Assembly (NCBI GenBank): GCA_903885595.1
Contig: CAISJJ010000298.1
Coordinates: 1-64,000 of the forward strand
Reading direction: 5' to 3'
Length of the DNA: 64,000 nucleotides
Origin: an uncultured Bacteroidales bacterium
GTDB taxonomy: Bacteria; Bacteroidota; Bacteroidia; Bacteroidales; FEN-979
The position numbers and the translations under genes were made by a program. Under the pieces are notes generated by a model. The model was not told where the DNA came from and did no database searches. It saw only the letters and a list, made by a program, of their open reading frames with translations. Of the stretch, positions 1-8,535 are shown in pieces. Numbering within the stretch: position 1 is the stretch's first letter; every line of letters begins with the position of its first letter.

Positions 1-1114
1 GCCGTGCGGCCATTTTTCCATGAGCAACGGATTGAACTGCCATTTTTTGTTCGCGGATACCATGTCCGCAGGCAAACACGCCCGGGATGCTGGTGTTGAG
101 ATGTTTTTTATCTACGTAAGAACCATGTTCATCCGGCAGAATCCCAAAATCATCAGCCAGGGTAGAATGCAAAATTCCTGTTGCAAGGATAATTGCGTCA
201 AACTTCCCAAGAATGGCATGCTGAAATTTCTCTTTTGTTATCGGGAAACCTAACCGGAATTCAGCGCCCATTCCCCTGATGATGTCAATTTCTGCATCCA
301 GTATCTCTTTTGGAAGCTGGTTATCCGCGATCTGGTAGCGCATGGCACCGCCGGCCTGTTTATTCTGATCGAACAATACAACGGCATACCCTGATCTCAG
401 AAGGTAAAAGGCTGCCGAAAGTCCGGCCGGACCTGTCCCAATAATGGCAATACTATTCCCACTGTTTTTTTGGGTTCCAGTTTGTCCTGGTTGCCAGGGG
501 CCTACTGATGGGGTGGCAGTTGGAATTGGAGGATTGGCTGAATCTCCCTGGTTTGGGCGAATAACCTGTTTTTCAGGGTCACCCACGACTCCATATTGAG
601 CCGCCGACCGTTTCAATAAGCAAATTGAGACTGCCTGGTCAATCGGTTTTCGCTTGCAGGCCTTTTCACACGGGGCAGGGCAGATATATCCCAGGATAAA
701 TGGCAAGGCAATCTCCTGGCGGACAATGCGGAGTGCCTGTTCAAAATCGCCCGAGGCAATCAGCCTGTTCATCAGCGGAATATCCATGAAGGCCGGGCAG
801 GACAACCTGCAGGGAGCCTCGCAATCGCCCACATGGTCGCTGAGCAGCAGTTCGAGGGCTTCTTTCCGGGCCTCCAAAACCTCCGTGGTATCTGTCAGGA
901 TTTGCATCCCTTCCGAAACCGGCATGGCACAGGAGGGTACAAGGTGATCTCGTTCAAGATCTTTCACCAGGCATACCATGCACGACGGATGGTTCGAATA
1001 TCCCGGTTTATAGCACATGGATGGAATAGTGATGCCAAGGATAGCTGCCGCCTCCATGACCGAAATTCCATCCTGCACCTCCACAGGGATGTGATCGATC
1101 GTCAGTTTCACCAT
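1..1114 (-). CDS. GltD/NfnB-type FAD oxidoreductase with N-terminal [2Fe-2S] domain (3' end outside window)
   Basis: 371 codons are visible from an ATG at 1114; the stop lies beyond the window edge. Residues 1-75 are a NuoG/HydA-type [2Fe-2S] domain with Cys34, Cys45, Cys48 and Cys62 (C-x10-C-x2-C-x13-C). Next comes the cysteine-rich [4Fe-4S] domain of glutamate synthase small subunits (CEAPCRLSCP and ICPAPCEKACKR), then an FAD-binding domain with IAIIGTGPAGLSAA. The segment ends near the family motif VFACGHG. A Pro/Gly/Gln/Asn-rich linker of about 45 residues separates the iron-sulfur and flavin domains. Proteins of this type move electrons between NAD(P)H, flavin and ferredoxin in the cytoplasm. 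It follows a fused NuoEF gene, which matches the make-up of Stn/Nfn-like bifurcating transhydrogenases; that assignment is inferred. GltD-like proteins also pair with formate dehydrogenases or hydrogenases, whose catalytic subunits could lie past the edge. Confidence 0.85.
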   Translation of the reverse strand, partial: MVKLTIDHIPVEVQDGISVMEAAAILGITIPSMCYKPGYSNHPSCMVCLVKDLERDHLVPSCAMPVSEGMQILTDTTEVLEARKEALELLLSDHVGDCEAPCRLSCPAFMDIPLMNRLIASGDFEQALRIVRQEIALPFILGYICPAPCEKACKRKPIDQAVSICLLKRSAAQYGVVGDPEKQVIRPNQGDSANPPIPTATPSVGPWQPGQTGTQKNSGNSIAIIGTGPAGLSAAFYLLRSGYAVVLFDQNKQAGGAMRYQIADNQLPKEILDAEIDIIRGMGAEFRLGFPITKEKFQHAILGKFDAIILATGILHSTLADDFGILPDEHGSYVDKKHLNTSIPGVFACGHGIREQKMAVQSVAHGKMAAR

Positions 1115-1200
1115 GCTTATTGAATCGTATTGATTTTCATCAGATTTTTTATCAACTGATTATACATGTACTGTTATCATTCCACCAAAAACCAGTTTTT

Positions 1201-1284
1201 TGCATTTTACACTTTGCACTTTACACTTACACTTTGCATTTTGCACTTTACATTTTGCACTTTGCATTTTGCACTTTGCATTTT
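1201..1284. repeat. Heptamer tandem array, unit ATTTTGC/ACTTTGC
   Basis: About twelve 7 bp units alternating ACTTTGC, ATTTTGC, ACTTTAC and ATTTTAC fill the gap between the NuoEF stop codon (1285) and the GltD-like gene. One unit is 6 bp long. The same unit family recurs at 44703-44767 inside the sigma factor gene. No coding role is seen here. Confidence 0.9.
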
Positions 1285-3639
1285 TCATTTAATTACAACT
1301 GCATCAACCGGGCAAATTTCCCGGCAGATATCGCATTTTATACATTTTTCCTGGTCAATTGTATGCTTTTCATAGGGCTGAAATGTAATCGCATTCGTCG
1401 GGCATCGCTGTGCACACTTGGTGCACCCGATGCAGGAATCCAAAATTTCGTAGCGGATGAGCGGGATGCACTTTCCTGCCGGACAATGTCCGTGAAGATG
1501 GGCTTCATATTCGTCGCGGAAATTATGAAGGGTGGTGAGCACGGGGTTCGGAGCTGTTTTTCCCAAACCGCAGAGGCTACCCCTGGCGGTGCTGAGCGCC
1601 AGTTTTTCCAGCTTGTCGAGGTCAGCCACCGTTCCACGACCGCTCCGGATTTTCTCAAGCAATTCGAGCATCCGGCGTGTCCCGATCCGGCAAAAAGTGC
1701 ATCTGCCACAGGATTGGTTCTGCGTGAAGGAAAGAAAATAGTGGGCAATATCCACCATGCAGTCGGTTTCGTCAAGCACGATGAGTCCGCCCGAACCCAT
1801 CATCGTCCCTGCCTGCTTCAGCGCTTCAAAATCAATGGGCATGTCAGCAGCGGATGCTGGCAGACAGCCCCCCGATGGTCCGCCGATCTGGATAGCCTTG
1901 AATTTCCGGTCACCGGCGATGCCCCCGCCGATCTCCTCAACGATCTGCCTGATGGTAATTCCCATGGGGACCTCGATCAAACCGCCGCGTTTGACTTTGC
2001 CGGCCAGCGCAAAAACCTTGGTACCCTTGCTACCGGAGGTTCCGATCCTTGAAAAAGCCTGCGACCCATGATGAATGATCCAGGGAACCAGTGACAATGT
2101 CTCTGTGTTGTTGATCAGGGTGGGTTTATTCCAAAGTCCTTTTGCAACCGGGTAGGGTGGCCGCATCCTCGGAATGCCGCGCTTCCCTTCAACAGATGAG
2201 ATAAGAGCTGTTTCCTCTCCGCACACAAAGGCGCCGGCACCGCCAAATACCCTGACATCAAATGAAAATCCGGATCCGCTGATGTCAGATCCCAGGATGC
2301 CGTTTTCCCTGCAAATCCTTATCGCTTCGCTGATCCGTGTCACTGCCAGCGGGTATTCAGCCCTGATATAAAAGATGCCTTGTGATGACCCGGTTGCATA
2401 TCCCGCGATCAGCATCCCTTCGATAATCCTGAAAGGATAGGATTCAAGCAGCATGCGGTCCATAAAAGCGCCCGGATCGCCCTCATCGCCGTTGCAGATC
2501 ACAAACTTCTCCTTTTCCTGCTGGTCTCTTACCAACTGCCATTTCCGCCCCGTAGGGAAACCTGCGCCACCGCGGCCGCGCAATCCGCTGGCACTGATCT
2601 CATCGGTCACCATCTGCGGGGTCATTTCCTGCAGACATTTATGCAGGGATTCAAATCCCCCGGCCTGCCGGTATCCCGCCAGGTCAACCGGGTTTGTCAC
2701 GCCCCTGTTTTCCGTTGCAATGTTGACCTGTGGGCCGAGAAACCTTGACAACGGGGTATCCCGCTGTTCTCCAAGGTATTTACGGAAAGATTTCGGAGCG
2801 CCATCGGAAAGCAGGTTTTCAAACAGGTTAAAAAATCCGTTCCGGAAACGGTTGTAGGCTCCCTCAGGTTTGAAGTGGTTCAGTAAAACCTCCCTGACCT
2901 CTTCGGGTTTGATCTTTGCATAATAAGCCGGATTTTCGCCCGGTTTGATGATCTCCATGATGGGAACCTGGTTACATATCCCTACACATCCAACCTGCCT
3001 GACATCAACGCTGATCTTCGTTTTTGCCAGGGTTTTCTCAAGTTCCGTTTTTACCTCTGAACTGCCGCTGGCAACGCAACAGGATCCCAGCCCGATGCGG
3101 ATTTCCCCTTGTGTTTTTGAATTAATGTCCGGGGAAAATGTATGTTGGGAAGAGGGATTCTTTTTCCTGGCAAAAAAATCGCGGAGGATCTCTCCCACGT
3201 GCTCTGGTTCAACATGGCCAAAAGTTACCTCGTCGATCCTGACAACCGGGGCAAGGGTGCAGCAGCCAAGACACGCCACCTTTTCAATGGTAAATATCAT
3301 GGAGGCATCGGTATCTTCATCCTCATTCAGTTTCAGCTCCCGCCTGAATGCATCATAAACGAACAGCGCCCCTTTCACATGGCAGGCAGTTCCGGTACAA
3401 ACGCTTATCCGGTGTTTCCCTGCCGGTGTATGCCTGAACTGGGTATAAAAGGTCGATATGCCTGAAATTTTTGCAGGTGTGATTTCAGTGGTTTCACAAA
3501 CCCGCGTCAATGCCGCCTGTGGGAGATAATTGAATTCATGCTGGATGTCCTGCAGTATTGGAATAACGGCATCGGCGGTAATCCCGTGCCGGGCAACCAT
3601 CCTGTCGACTTTTTCGATGATATTTAGATTACTTTCCAA
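1285..3639 (-). CDS. Fused NuoE-NuoF (HydC-HydB-like) NADH-binding flavoprotein with C-terminal ferredoxin domain
   Basis: About 784 residues from a TTG at 3639; an in-frame GTG lies at 3729 and an ATG at 3600, so the start is uncertain. TTG 3639 overlaps the upstream stop by about 11 bases and gives a complete NuoE N-terminus. Domains in order: NuoE thioredoxin-like [2Fe-2S] (CTGTACHVKG, ACLGCC); a second thioredoxin-like [2Fe-2S] segment (GSCCVASG, VGCVGICNQ); the NuoF FMN/NADH domain (GLRGRGGAGFPTG, CNGDEGDPGAFMDR, FVCGEETAL); an SLBB domain; the NuoF [4Fe-4S] motif (CGRCTFCRIG); and a C-terminal 2x[4Fe-4S] ferredoxin (CIGCTKCAQRCP, CIKCDICREICP). This is the layout of HydB plus HydC of bifurcating hydrogenases in one chain. 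It should oxidise or reduce NAD(H) and pass electrons to the GltD-like neighbour. No hydrogenase or formate dehydrogenase catalytic subunit is visible. Confidence 0.9.
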   Translation of the reverse strand: MESNLNIIEKVDRMVARHGITADAVIPILQDIQHEFNYLPQAALTRVCETTEITPAKISGISTFYTQFRHTPAGKHRISVCTGTACHVKGALFVYDAFRRELKLNEDEDTDASMIFTIEKVACLGCCTLAPVVRIDEVTFGHVEPEHVGEILRDFFARKKNPSSQHTFSPDINSKTQGEIRIGLGSCCVASGSSEVKTELEKTLAKTKISVDVRQVGCVGICNQVPIMEIIKPGENPAYYAKIKPEEVREVLLNHFKPEGAYNRFRNGFFNLFENLLSDGAPKSFRKYLGEQRDTPLSRFLGPQVNIATENRGVTNPVDLAGYRQAGGFESLHKCLQEMTPQMVTDEISASGLRGRGGAGFPTGRKWQLVRDQQEKEKFVICNGDEGDPGAFMDRMLLESYPFRIIEGMLIAGYATGSSQGIFYIRAEYPLAVTRISEAIRICRENGILGSDISGSGFSFDVRVFGGAGAFVCGEETALISSVEGKRGIPRMRPPYPVAKGLWNKPTLINNTETLSLVPWIIHHGSQAFSRIGTSGSKGTKVFALAGKVKRGGLIEVPMGITIRQIVEEIGGGIAGDRKFKAIQIGGPSGGCLPASAADMPIDFEALKQAGTMMGSGGLIVLDETDCMVDIAHYFLSFTQNQSCGRCTFCRIGTRRMLELLEKIRSGRGTVADLDKLEKLALSTARGSLCGLGKTAPNPVLTTLHNFRDEYEAHLHGHCPAGKCIPLIRYEILDSCIGCTKCAQRCPTNAITFQPYEKHTIDQEKCIKCDICREICPVDAVVIK

Positions 3640-5455
3640 TACAAAACAGGTGTTTATTCCCCCTGATAATGATTTTACCTTCTGCAAATGCAGGGGTGCA
3701 GGATGATCCTTCGCCCAGCGGAGATTCACTCACAACGGTGTATTTCTGATCGGCCATAAAAATGTGCATGACCCCCTTTTTGTCCATTAGGTAAACCTTC
3801 CCTTCGGCCAGCACCGGTGAGGCAAAAGTGGGGGTCCCCAGTTCCTGTTCCCAGTATTTGGTCCCGGTTTTTGCATCGTAGCATGCCAAGGCGCCGTAGC
3901 TGGTTACCACGAACAGGTACTTCGCAGTGGCCAGCGGGCTGGGAATATCAGACAAATAGTCAGTATCTTCCCATAAAAGTTTGGGGGTATCCCCGATTTC
4001 GATGGCGGAAAGTTTAGAAAAATCATTCACCGCGTACACCACCCCGTCAGCATAGGCAACGCTGGGCCCAACCTCCCCTTCAATACAGTTTATCCGCCAA
4101 AGCTCCTTTCCGTCGGCCGGGTTGTAGGATGCGACCATGGGATCGGCTGCAAGGATTAACTCAGTTCTTTTTCCGGTATGAATGATCACCGGAGAAGCCC
4201 AGGAAATCTTCACACTGCGGTTTGTTTTCCAAACAACCTCCCCGGTCTTGCCCGCCAGCGCCATAACGCTGCCTGATCCGCGCTGGTCGTACTGGATGAT
4301 CAGCAAATCGCGATACATGATCAGCGAGGAAGAATGGCCATAGTGATTCAGCGGAATTCCAAGGTTCTTTGTCCAGATTTCGTTCCCTTCGAGGTCGAGT
4401 GCAATGAGATCACCATTGGCAAAAATGGCATACACTCTTCGGCCATCGGTGGTCATTGTAGGTGCGCTGAAACCCGTTTCGCTGATCACCTTGGGTTCCT
4501 GGGCCGGACTGCCGGGAATTTTTTCAACCGTTTTACGCCAGAGGATCTTTCCGCTGTTCAGATCAATGCAATACACTTCACGCCTGGTTTCGCTGGCGCC
4601 TGTAAGAAATACCCTGTCTTTCCAGATAATTGGTGAATTGTACCCGGGAAGCGGGATCTCCGTTTTCCACCTGACATTTTTCCCGCTTTTCCCATCCCAG
4701 CTTGTAGGAATATTTTTCTGATATGCGATCCCTGTCCCGCCGGGCCCCCGGAAGGAGGTGAAATTGCCGTTAATCTCCTGGAGCGACGGATAACCGTCAG
4801 GGTTTATTCCTGCAAGCACATTACCAGGGGCTTGAGTTCCTGCTGAATCTGCCTTCAAACTATCAGCGGCTATTCCTTTTGGCATCGTTCCCGGAGTAGT
4901 CCTGGTATTTAAATCTGTTCCAGCCGCAGGCTCCTTTTCACTGGAGCCCCTGGCTGCCAGTTCCAGGTTCTTACCGAGTTCCCGGTGTGTCAGCAAAACA
5001 ATGAGCAGGGAGAGAATCACGATGAAAAGACCTGTGTAAATTACCCAGAGCCTGTTTATTTTCCTGAGGTGCCAGAAGTCTCTTCTGTCTGCTGACGGAA
5101 CATCTGGAAGGGTTTTTTGCATGAGATCGGTCGCTTTCACACAAATGACAATCACCAGGAGGCTTACAAACAAAAGGTAGCCCCCCATCCTGACCTGCCA
5201 TTGATTGGTGAAAAAAGCTTTCCGTGCAAGCAGATCCAGCTCCCTGATTTCCTGGCGCAGCGATTCATCATCCTGGTTGGCGTGAAGCCGCTCAACCAGC
5301 GTTGTAAGGACTTTTGAATTCAGCGGATCAGCCCGTTTCAGCTGGATGAAATTTACAATGATCAGCACACACAGAATCACTGCAAAAATGGCGCTTGCGA
5401 TCGCGATATTCTGAAGCAATTTACGGGTTGAAGCCGATGATGCCTGGTTCGTCAT
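3629..5455 (-). CDS. Membrane-anchored PQQ-type beta-propeller protein (three TM helices)
   Basis: 608 residues. The N-terminus has three hydrophobic helices near residues 14-36, 91-108 and 137-157, with a charged segment of about 50 residues between the first two. A Ser/Ala/Gly/Thr-rich linker follows to about residue 215, then a propeller of PQQ-like repeats (VYCIDLNSGKILW, LIALDLEGNEIW, VMALAGKTGEVVWK, LACYDAKTGTKYWEQ). These AxDxxTGxxxW repeats are the BamB/quinoprotein-like fold; actual PQQ binding cannot be read from sequence and seems unlikely. The start ATG overlaps the NapH-like stop by four bases (ATGA), so translation is probably coupled. The anchor would place the propeller on the periplasmic face beside the membrane ferredoxin protein. 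Role unknown: scaffold, redox sensor or electron-carrier binder are all possible. Confidence 0.85.
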   Translation of the reverse strand: MTNQASSASTRKLLQNIAIASAIFAVILCVLIIVNFIQLKRADPLNSKVLTTLVERLHANQDDESLRQEIRELDLLARKAFFTNQWQVRMGGYLLFVSLLVIVICVKATDLMQKTLPDVPSADRRDFWHLRKINRLWVIYTGLFIVILSLLIVLLTHRELGKNLELAARGSSEKEPAAGTDLNTRTTPGTMPKGIAADSLKADSAGTQAPGNVLAGINPDGYPSLQEINGNFTSFRGPGGTGIAYQKNIPTSWDGKSGKNVRWKTEIPLPGYNSPIIWKDRVFLTGASETRREVYCIDLNSGKILWRKTVEKIPGSPAQEPKVISETGFSAPTMTTDGRRVYAIFANGDLIALDLEGNEIWTKNLGIPLNHYGHSSSLIMYRDLLIIQYDQRGSGSVMALAGKTGEVVWKTNRSVKISWASPVIIHTGKRTELILAADPMVASYNPADGKELWRINCIEGEVGPSVAYADGVVYAVNDFSKLSAIEIGDTPKLLWEDTDYLSDIPSPLATAKYLFVVTSYGALACYDAKTGTKYWEQELGTPTFASPVLAEGKVYLMDKKGVMHIFMADQKYTVVSESPLGEGSSCTPAFAEGKIIIRGNKHLFCIGK

Positions 5456-6729
5456 GATTTTACCTCCTCCGGTGTAACTGGACAGTAATCAACACACCGC
5501 ATACAGCTGAAGCAAGTTCCTTTGTTCGGCGTGTAATCAGCCTGGTAGGCTATGATCAGCTGGCGGGCCAGGATGATTCCGAAGACAAGCCCGATAAAAC
5601 ATCCAAGAATCCAACTGCCAATATAGAATTGCCTGATCACGGCCGAAGCCTCTGAAAAAACCTGAGAAACGGGTTTCCCTGATGATTTGAATGCCGTTAT
5701 TTCAAAGGTTTCGGGTTGACCGTTGTTAGTTGTGGGTTCAAGAAGGGACTTTGCAAGGTGCACCTTCCCGTTTACCCCTGCCAGGGTTTCATGCAGCCGG
5801 GAGGTGGAATACCCACCGAGCAGGACGAAAAAAGGAACCAACAGGCAGATCAGGATCAGTTTTCGCAGGGTAATGGCCCGGTCCTCAGGGTTTTTACCGG
5901 GAACCGGCATATCGATGGCGTCATAGGGACACGAATCTTCACATAAGCGGCATTTGATACAGGCCGCTGGGGTGATGGTCATATGTCGCCACGAAAAACG
6001 GCTGATAAAGTTGAGCAGTACACCATAAGGGCAAAGGAACCGGCAATAGGGCCGGGCAATGAATATCCCCGAAACTAGCAGGATCCCGGCAAACAGGAAC
6101 ATGCCGAAGGAGGCATCAAACCTGAAGATTCCCACAAACGGATCGTACCTGCAGATAATGAAGTCAGTACCGGTGGCGGCATAAAGGATGGATAGCCCTA
6201 AATATAGATACGGGATCAAGCCCAGTACTGCGTTTAGCCGGGTTCCAAGCTTCTGGGGTTTGTAAGAAACCAGGTCCTGGATCGCACCGAATGGGCACAC
6301 ACCGGCACAAAAAGTCCTTCCAAAGAAAAGTGTAAAAATGAGAGGGATGACAAAAAAGGCGATAACAGTCAGCGGGATGACATAATTTTCATCAAACATG
6401 GCAAGGGTGATGTTCTGGATGGCGCCGATGGAACAAACGCAGCCTTCGCGGTAAAATCCGAAATATACCAGGGATAACACCGAAGTACAAAATACACCGA
6501 TCCGGGATCTTTTTTTCAATACCAGCCAGCTGATGACGGCAAGCGCAACAGTGAGGACAACTATATCCATGATTGCCAGTAATTCAGCCCTGGTATCTGG
6601 CTGCAAAGTATCTGGCTGCACATAGCCTGATTCAAATTCAGGTTTTGGAAAGCGCTGCACGCCGTATACATTCAGGAGCTGAATGGTCAGGACAAGTATC
6701 AGTATAAGCAGGACAGCGTTCTTCTTCAT
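5452..6729 (-). CDS. NapH/CcoG-like polytopic membrane [4Fe-4S] protein
   Basis: 425 residues from the ATG at 6729, which begins with a typical hydrophobic helix; longer readings add only low-quality sequence overlapping the upstream gene. The protein has several membrane helices and two Cys-x3-Cys-Pro membrane motifs (FCAGVCPFGA and YCRFLCPYG) as in NapH, NosR and related quinol-to-ferredoxin modules. A ferredoxin motif CIKCRLCEDSCP follows, and a C-terminal one, CFSCMRCVDYCP. An extra CVCSIGAIQN motif lies near the second helix. It probably moves electrons between the quinone pool or cytoplasmic donors and the exported iron-sulfur protein encoded just upstream (gap 13 bases). The downstream propeller gene overlaps its stop. 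The general role is well supported by the family; the partner and direction of flow are inferred. Confidence 0.85.
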   Translation of the reverse strand: MKKNAVLLILILVLTIQLLNVYGVQRFPKPEFESGYVQPDTLQPDTRAELLAIMDIVVLTVALAVISWLVLKKRSRIGVFCTSVLSLVYFGFYREGCVCSIGAIQNITLAMFDENYVIPLTVIAFFVIPLIFTLFFGRTFCAGVCPFGAIQDLVSYKPQKLGTRLNAVLGLIPYLYLGLSILYAATGTDFIICRYDPFVGIFRFDASFGMFLFAGILLVSGIFIARPYCRFLCPYGVLLNFISRFSWRHMTITPAACIKCRLCEDSCPYDAIDMPVPGKNPEDRAITLRKLILICLLVPFFVLLGGYSTSRLHETLAGVNGKVHLAKSLLEPTTNNGQPETFEITAFKSSGKPVSQVFSEASAVIRQFYIGSWILGCFIGLVFGIILARQLIIAYQADYTPNKGTCFSCMRCVDYCPVTPEEVKS

Positions 6730-6742
6730 TCGGGATTGTGTG

Positions 6743-7333
6743 TTATTTTTTATTGTTATTTTCCTCCTGTCCTGATTCTTTGAGCAGGTAGGGCTGGTTT
6801 GCCGGAACCCGGCTGAATGCATCGGCCGGGCAACTCCTGGCGATGGAACATTGGTTACACCGGACACAGATGTTGTGCCTGATCTGCAGCTGCAGCGACC
6901 CATTCCCGAAGGCTCCGCAACCCTTCACACATTTTCCGCACCCGATGCATAATGGCTCATCAATCGTATATTCAAAGAATGGATCCTCAACGAATTTCCG
7001 TTTAATGGCATTGGTCGGACAGAGCTGGTTTTCGGCTCCCGTGGTCAAAGTTTTGGTTTCGGGCTTGAAATACCCGCCGCACAAATCACAATATCCGCAC
7101 ATGGCATAAACATGCACACATTTAACCGCCGACGGGGTGAGAACGCAATTGGTAGCACAGCGGCCACACTGGATGCATTTCGCCGGATCGAGCTGCCATA
7201 CTGTTTGCCCTGCAATGGTCTTTTTCGCCACCAGCGCAGCCAACCCGCCAATACCGATCAGCACCGAGGCCCTGGCCCCGTTGGCAATGAACTTCCGACG
7301 GTTTATTTTTGGATCATTTTCCGGAGTTTCCAT
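6743..7333 (-). CDS. Exported multi-[4Fe-4S] ferredoxin, NapG-like, with Tat-type signal
   Basis: 196 residues. The N-terminus NRRKFIANGARASVLIG followed by a hydrophobic stretch is a twin-arginine-type signal, so the protein is expected in the periplasm, perhaps kept as a membrane anchor. At least four cluster motifs are visible: CIQCGRCATNC, CGYCDLCGG with a later CPTNA, CIGCGKCVKGCG, and CVRCNQCSIARSCP. This arrangement matches NapG/DmsB-type electron-transfer subunits. It sits between the small four-cysteine protein (20-base overlap) and the NapH-like gene, reproducing the napG-napH pairing without a nitrate reductase. It most likely passes electrons between the membrane protein and a periplasmic partner that is not obvious in this window. 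Confidence 0.85.
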   Translation of the reverse strand: METPENDPKINRRKFIANGARASVLIGIGGLAALVAKKTIAGQTVWQLDPAKCIQCGRCATNCVLTPSAVKCVHVYAMCGYCDLCGGYFKPETKTLTTGAENQLCPTNAIKRKFVEDPFFEYTIDEPLCIGCGKCVKGCGAFGNGSLQLQIRHNICVRCNQCSIARSCPADAFSRVPANQPYLLKESGQEENNNKK

Positions 7334-7553
7334 GGTTTGCTTTGGTTGGGTTCATCCTTGCTTTATCAAGGCGATATTGGTCTGCTGCCGGCAACCGGCA
7401 TTTTTCTGATACCCCGCAATGACCGCAGGCAACGTCTTGCCTGCATTCACCGGCACCGGCCCACCGGTGGATCAACCCGCCGGTTACTACGGCAATAACT
7501 GAAAGGATACCTCCCCGCACCAACATGTCTATAAATTGCCTCCTGTTTTTCAT
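7314..7553 (-). CDS. Small exported or anchored four-cysteine protein, function unknown
   Basis: 79 residues. It begins MKNRRQFIDMLVRGG, followed by a helix at about 14-30, so it is exported or membrane-anchored, possibly by Tat. After the helix there is a symmetric cysteine set: Cys37, Cys43, Cys46 and Cys52 (C-x5-C-x2-C-x5-C), with ACGHCG at its centre. The tail is polar. The set could hold an iron-sulfur cluster or a metal, or form disulfides; the sequence does not decide. It overlaps the NapG-like gene by 20 bases, which points to co-translation and a shared function. I do not recognise a named family. Confidence 0.75.
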   Translation of the reverse strand: MKNRRQFIDMLVRGGILSVIAVVTGGLIHRWAGAGECRQDVACGHCGVSEKCRLPAADQYRLDKARMNPTKANHGNSGK

Positions 7554-7562
7554 AAAACCATG

Positions 7563-8534
7563 TCAGTTTTTCTTTTTCTCTGTAAAAATACGAATCTGAT
7601 TTTTATCCGGATCGAGGACAAGAATACGGTCCCTGGAATCCACGGCCAGATCGAGCCCCGTTGTTCCTTCCGTAAACATGTCAGGCGTTGCTACCACGCA
7701 GGCGAAATCACCATTCTGACGGTAAACCTTGATACGTTCGATCCCCTTTTCACTGGTCACAAATGATCCGTCGGATAAGATGGCAAAATGCGAAGGATTG
7801 CAGCATCCGCAGAAACCCTCCATTGCCATGGTGGCTTTTCCCCAGGAGGTGATCATCTCCCCGTCCTGATCGTACTGTTCAAAGGTGTGCCTTCCCGGGT
7901 TCACCACCCATAGCTCTCCTTTTTTGCCGATACCCAGGTCAAAATAGGGACTTGGGATCACAAATCCGGGAATCCCTTTTTCAGGGTCTTTTTGCCCGAT
8001 TTGTTTTAATAATTGGCCATCCGAAAGATAATGATATACGATTTTATTCCCGGCATCTGCAACGAAAACATGATCACCTGAAACGGCGACAGAGGTAATG
8101 ATTGTTATGTCACCAGGGCTTTTCCATTTATTCAATCGTTTTCCCGCTTTGGAATAAACCTCGATATGATCCTGTATTCCAATGTAAATGAGACCATTCG
8201 AACCTGTTGCAATGCATCTCCCTGTCTCTTCAAGTGCAAACCTGGCTAAACGTTTTCCGGTACTATCTAAAACCTCCACACCGTTGTCGCCGGCAATATA
8301 AATCTGGCCGGATTTGTCGGTAGCAATTCCATGGATCACGGAAAACCCCGGCAAAATCTGCTGTGTTTCTTCATACATTACCTGCAATGTATCGCCGGGC
8401 TTCAGCGATTTCAGGTCATAGGCATATGGATTTTCCTGATTACCCTGGCTGCCGAAAAAGAGGTCCCAGCCCATAAGCACAATTACGGTCAATAAAAGGA
8501 TCAAGGCACCTGCAAGGATTATTTTCCGGTTCAT
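7563..8534 (-). CDS. Membrane-anchored NHL/6-bladed beta-propeller protein
   Basis: 323 residues from the ATG at 8534, giving an N-terminal anchor (MNRKIILAGALILLLTVIV). The mature part has NHL-type repeats: GIATDKSGQIYIAGDNGVEV, a blade with GLIYIGIQDHIEVYSKAGKR, VFVADAGNKIVYHYLSDGQ, ELWVVNPGRHTFEQYDQDGE, FVTSEKGIERIKVYRQNGDF, and RILVLDPDKNQIRIF near the C-terminus. An FCGCCNPSH motif lies in one blade; clustered cysteines of this kind are unusual for the fold and may bind metal. The gene starts one base after the preceding propeller gene stops. It is probably a periplasmic lipid-free anchored scaffold or sensor belonging to the same complex; no catalytic motif was seen. Confidence 0.8.
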   Translation of the reverse strand: MNRKIILAGALILLLTVIVLMGWDLFFGSQGNQENPYAYDLKSLKPGDTLQVMYEETQQILPGFSVIHGIATDKSGQIYIAGDNGVEVLDSTGKRLARFALEETGRCIATGSNGLIYIGIQDHIEVYSKAGKRLNKWKSPGDITIITSVAVSGDHVFVADAGNKIVYHYLSDGQLLKQIGQKDPEKGIPGFVIPSPYFDLGIGKKGELWVVNPGRHTFEQYDQDGEMITSWGKATMAMEGFCGCCNPSHFAILSDGSFVTSEKGIERIKVYRQNGDFACVVATPDMFTEGTTGLDLAVDSRDRILVLDPDKNQIRIFTEKKKN

Positions 8535-8535
8535 A

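Noticed and set aside
1120-2052. 310-residue frame on the plus strand opposite NuoEF
   Set aside because: It is antisense to clear NuoF and ferredoxin motifs and starts in a heptamer array; the protein has no recognisable domain.
3600-3729. Longer NuoEF start at the GTG 3729
   Set aside because: It would overlap the propeller gene by 100 bases, and the added residues do not resemble a NuoE N-terminus. TTG 3639 is kept as more likely, though not certain.
6730-6903. Longer NapH-like start at 6903
   Set aside because: The extra residues are an out-of-frame reading of the ferredoxin gene; the ATG at 6729 gives a clean membrane helix.
5452-7333. Periplasmic nitrate reductase operon
   Set aside because: NapG- and NapH-like proteins are present, but no NapA, NapB or NapC was found nearby.
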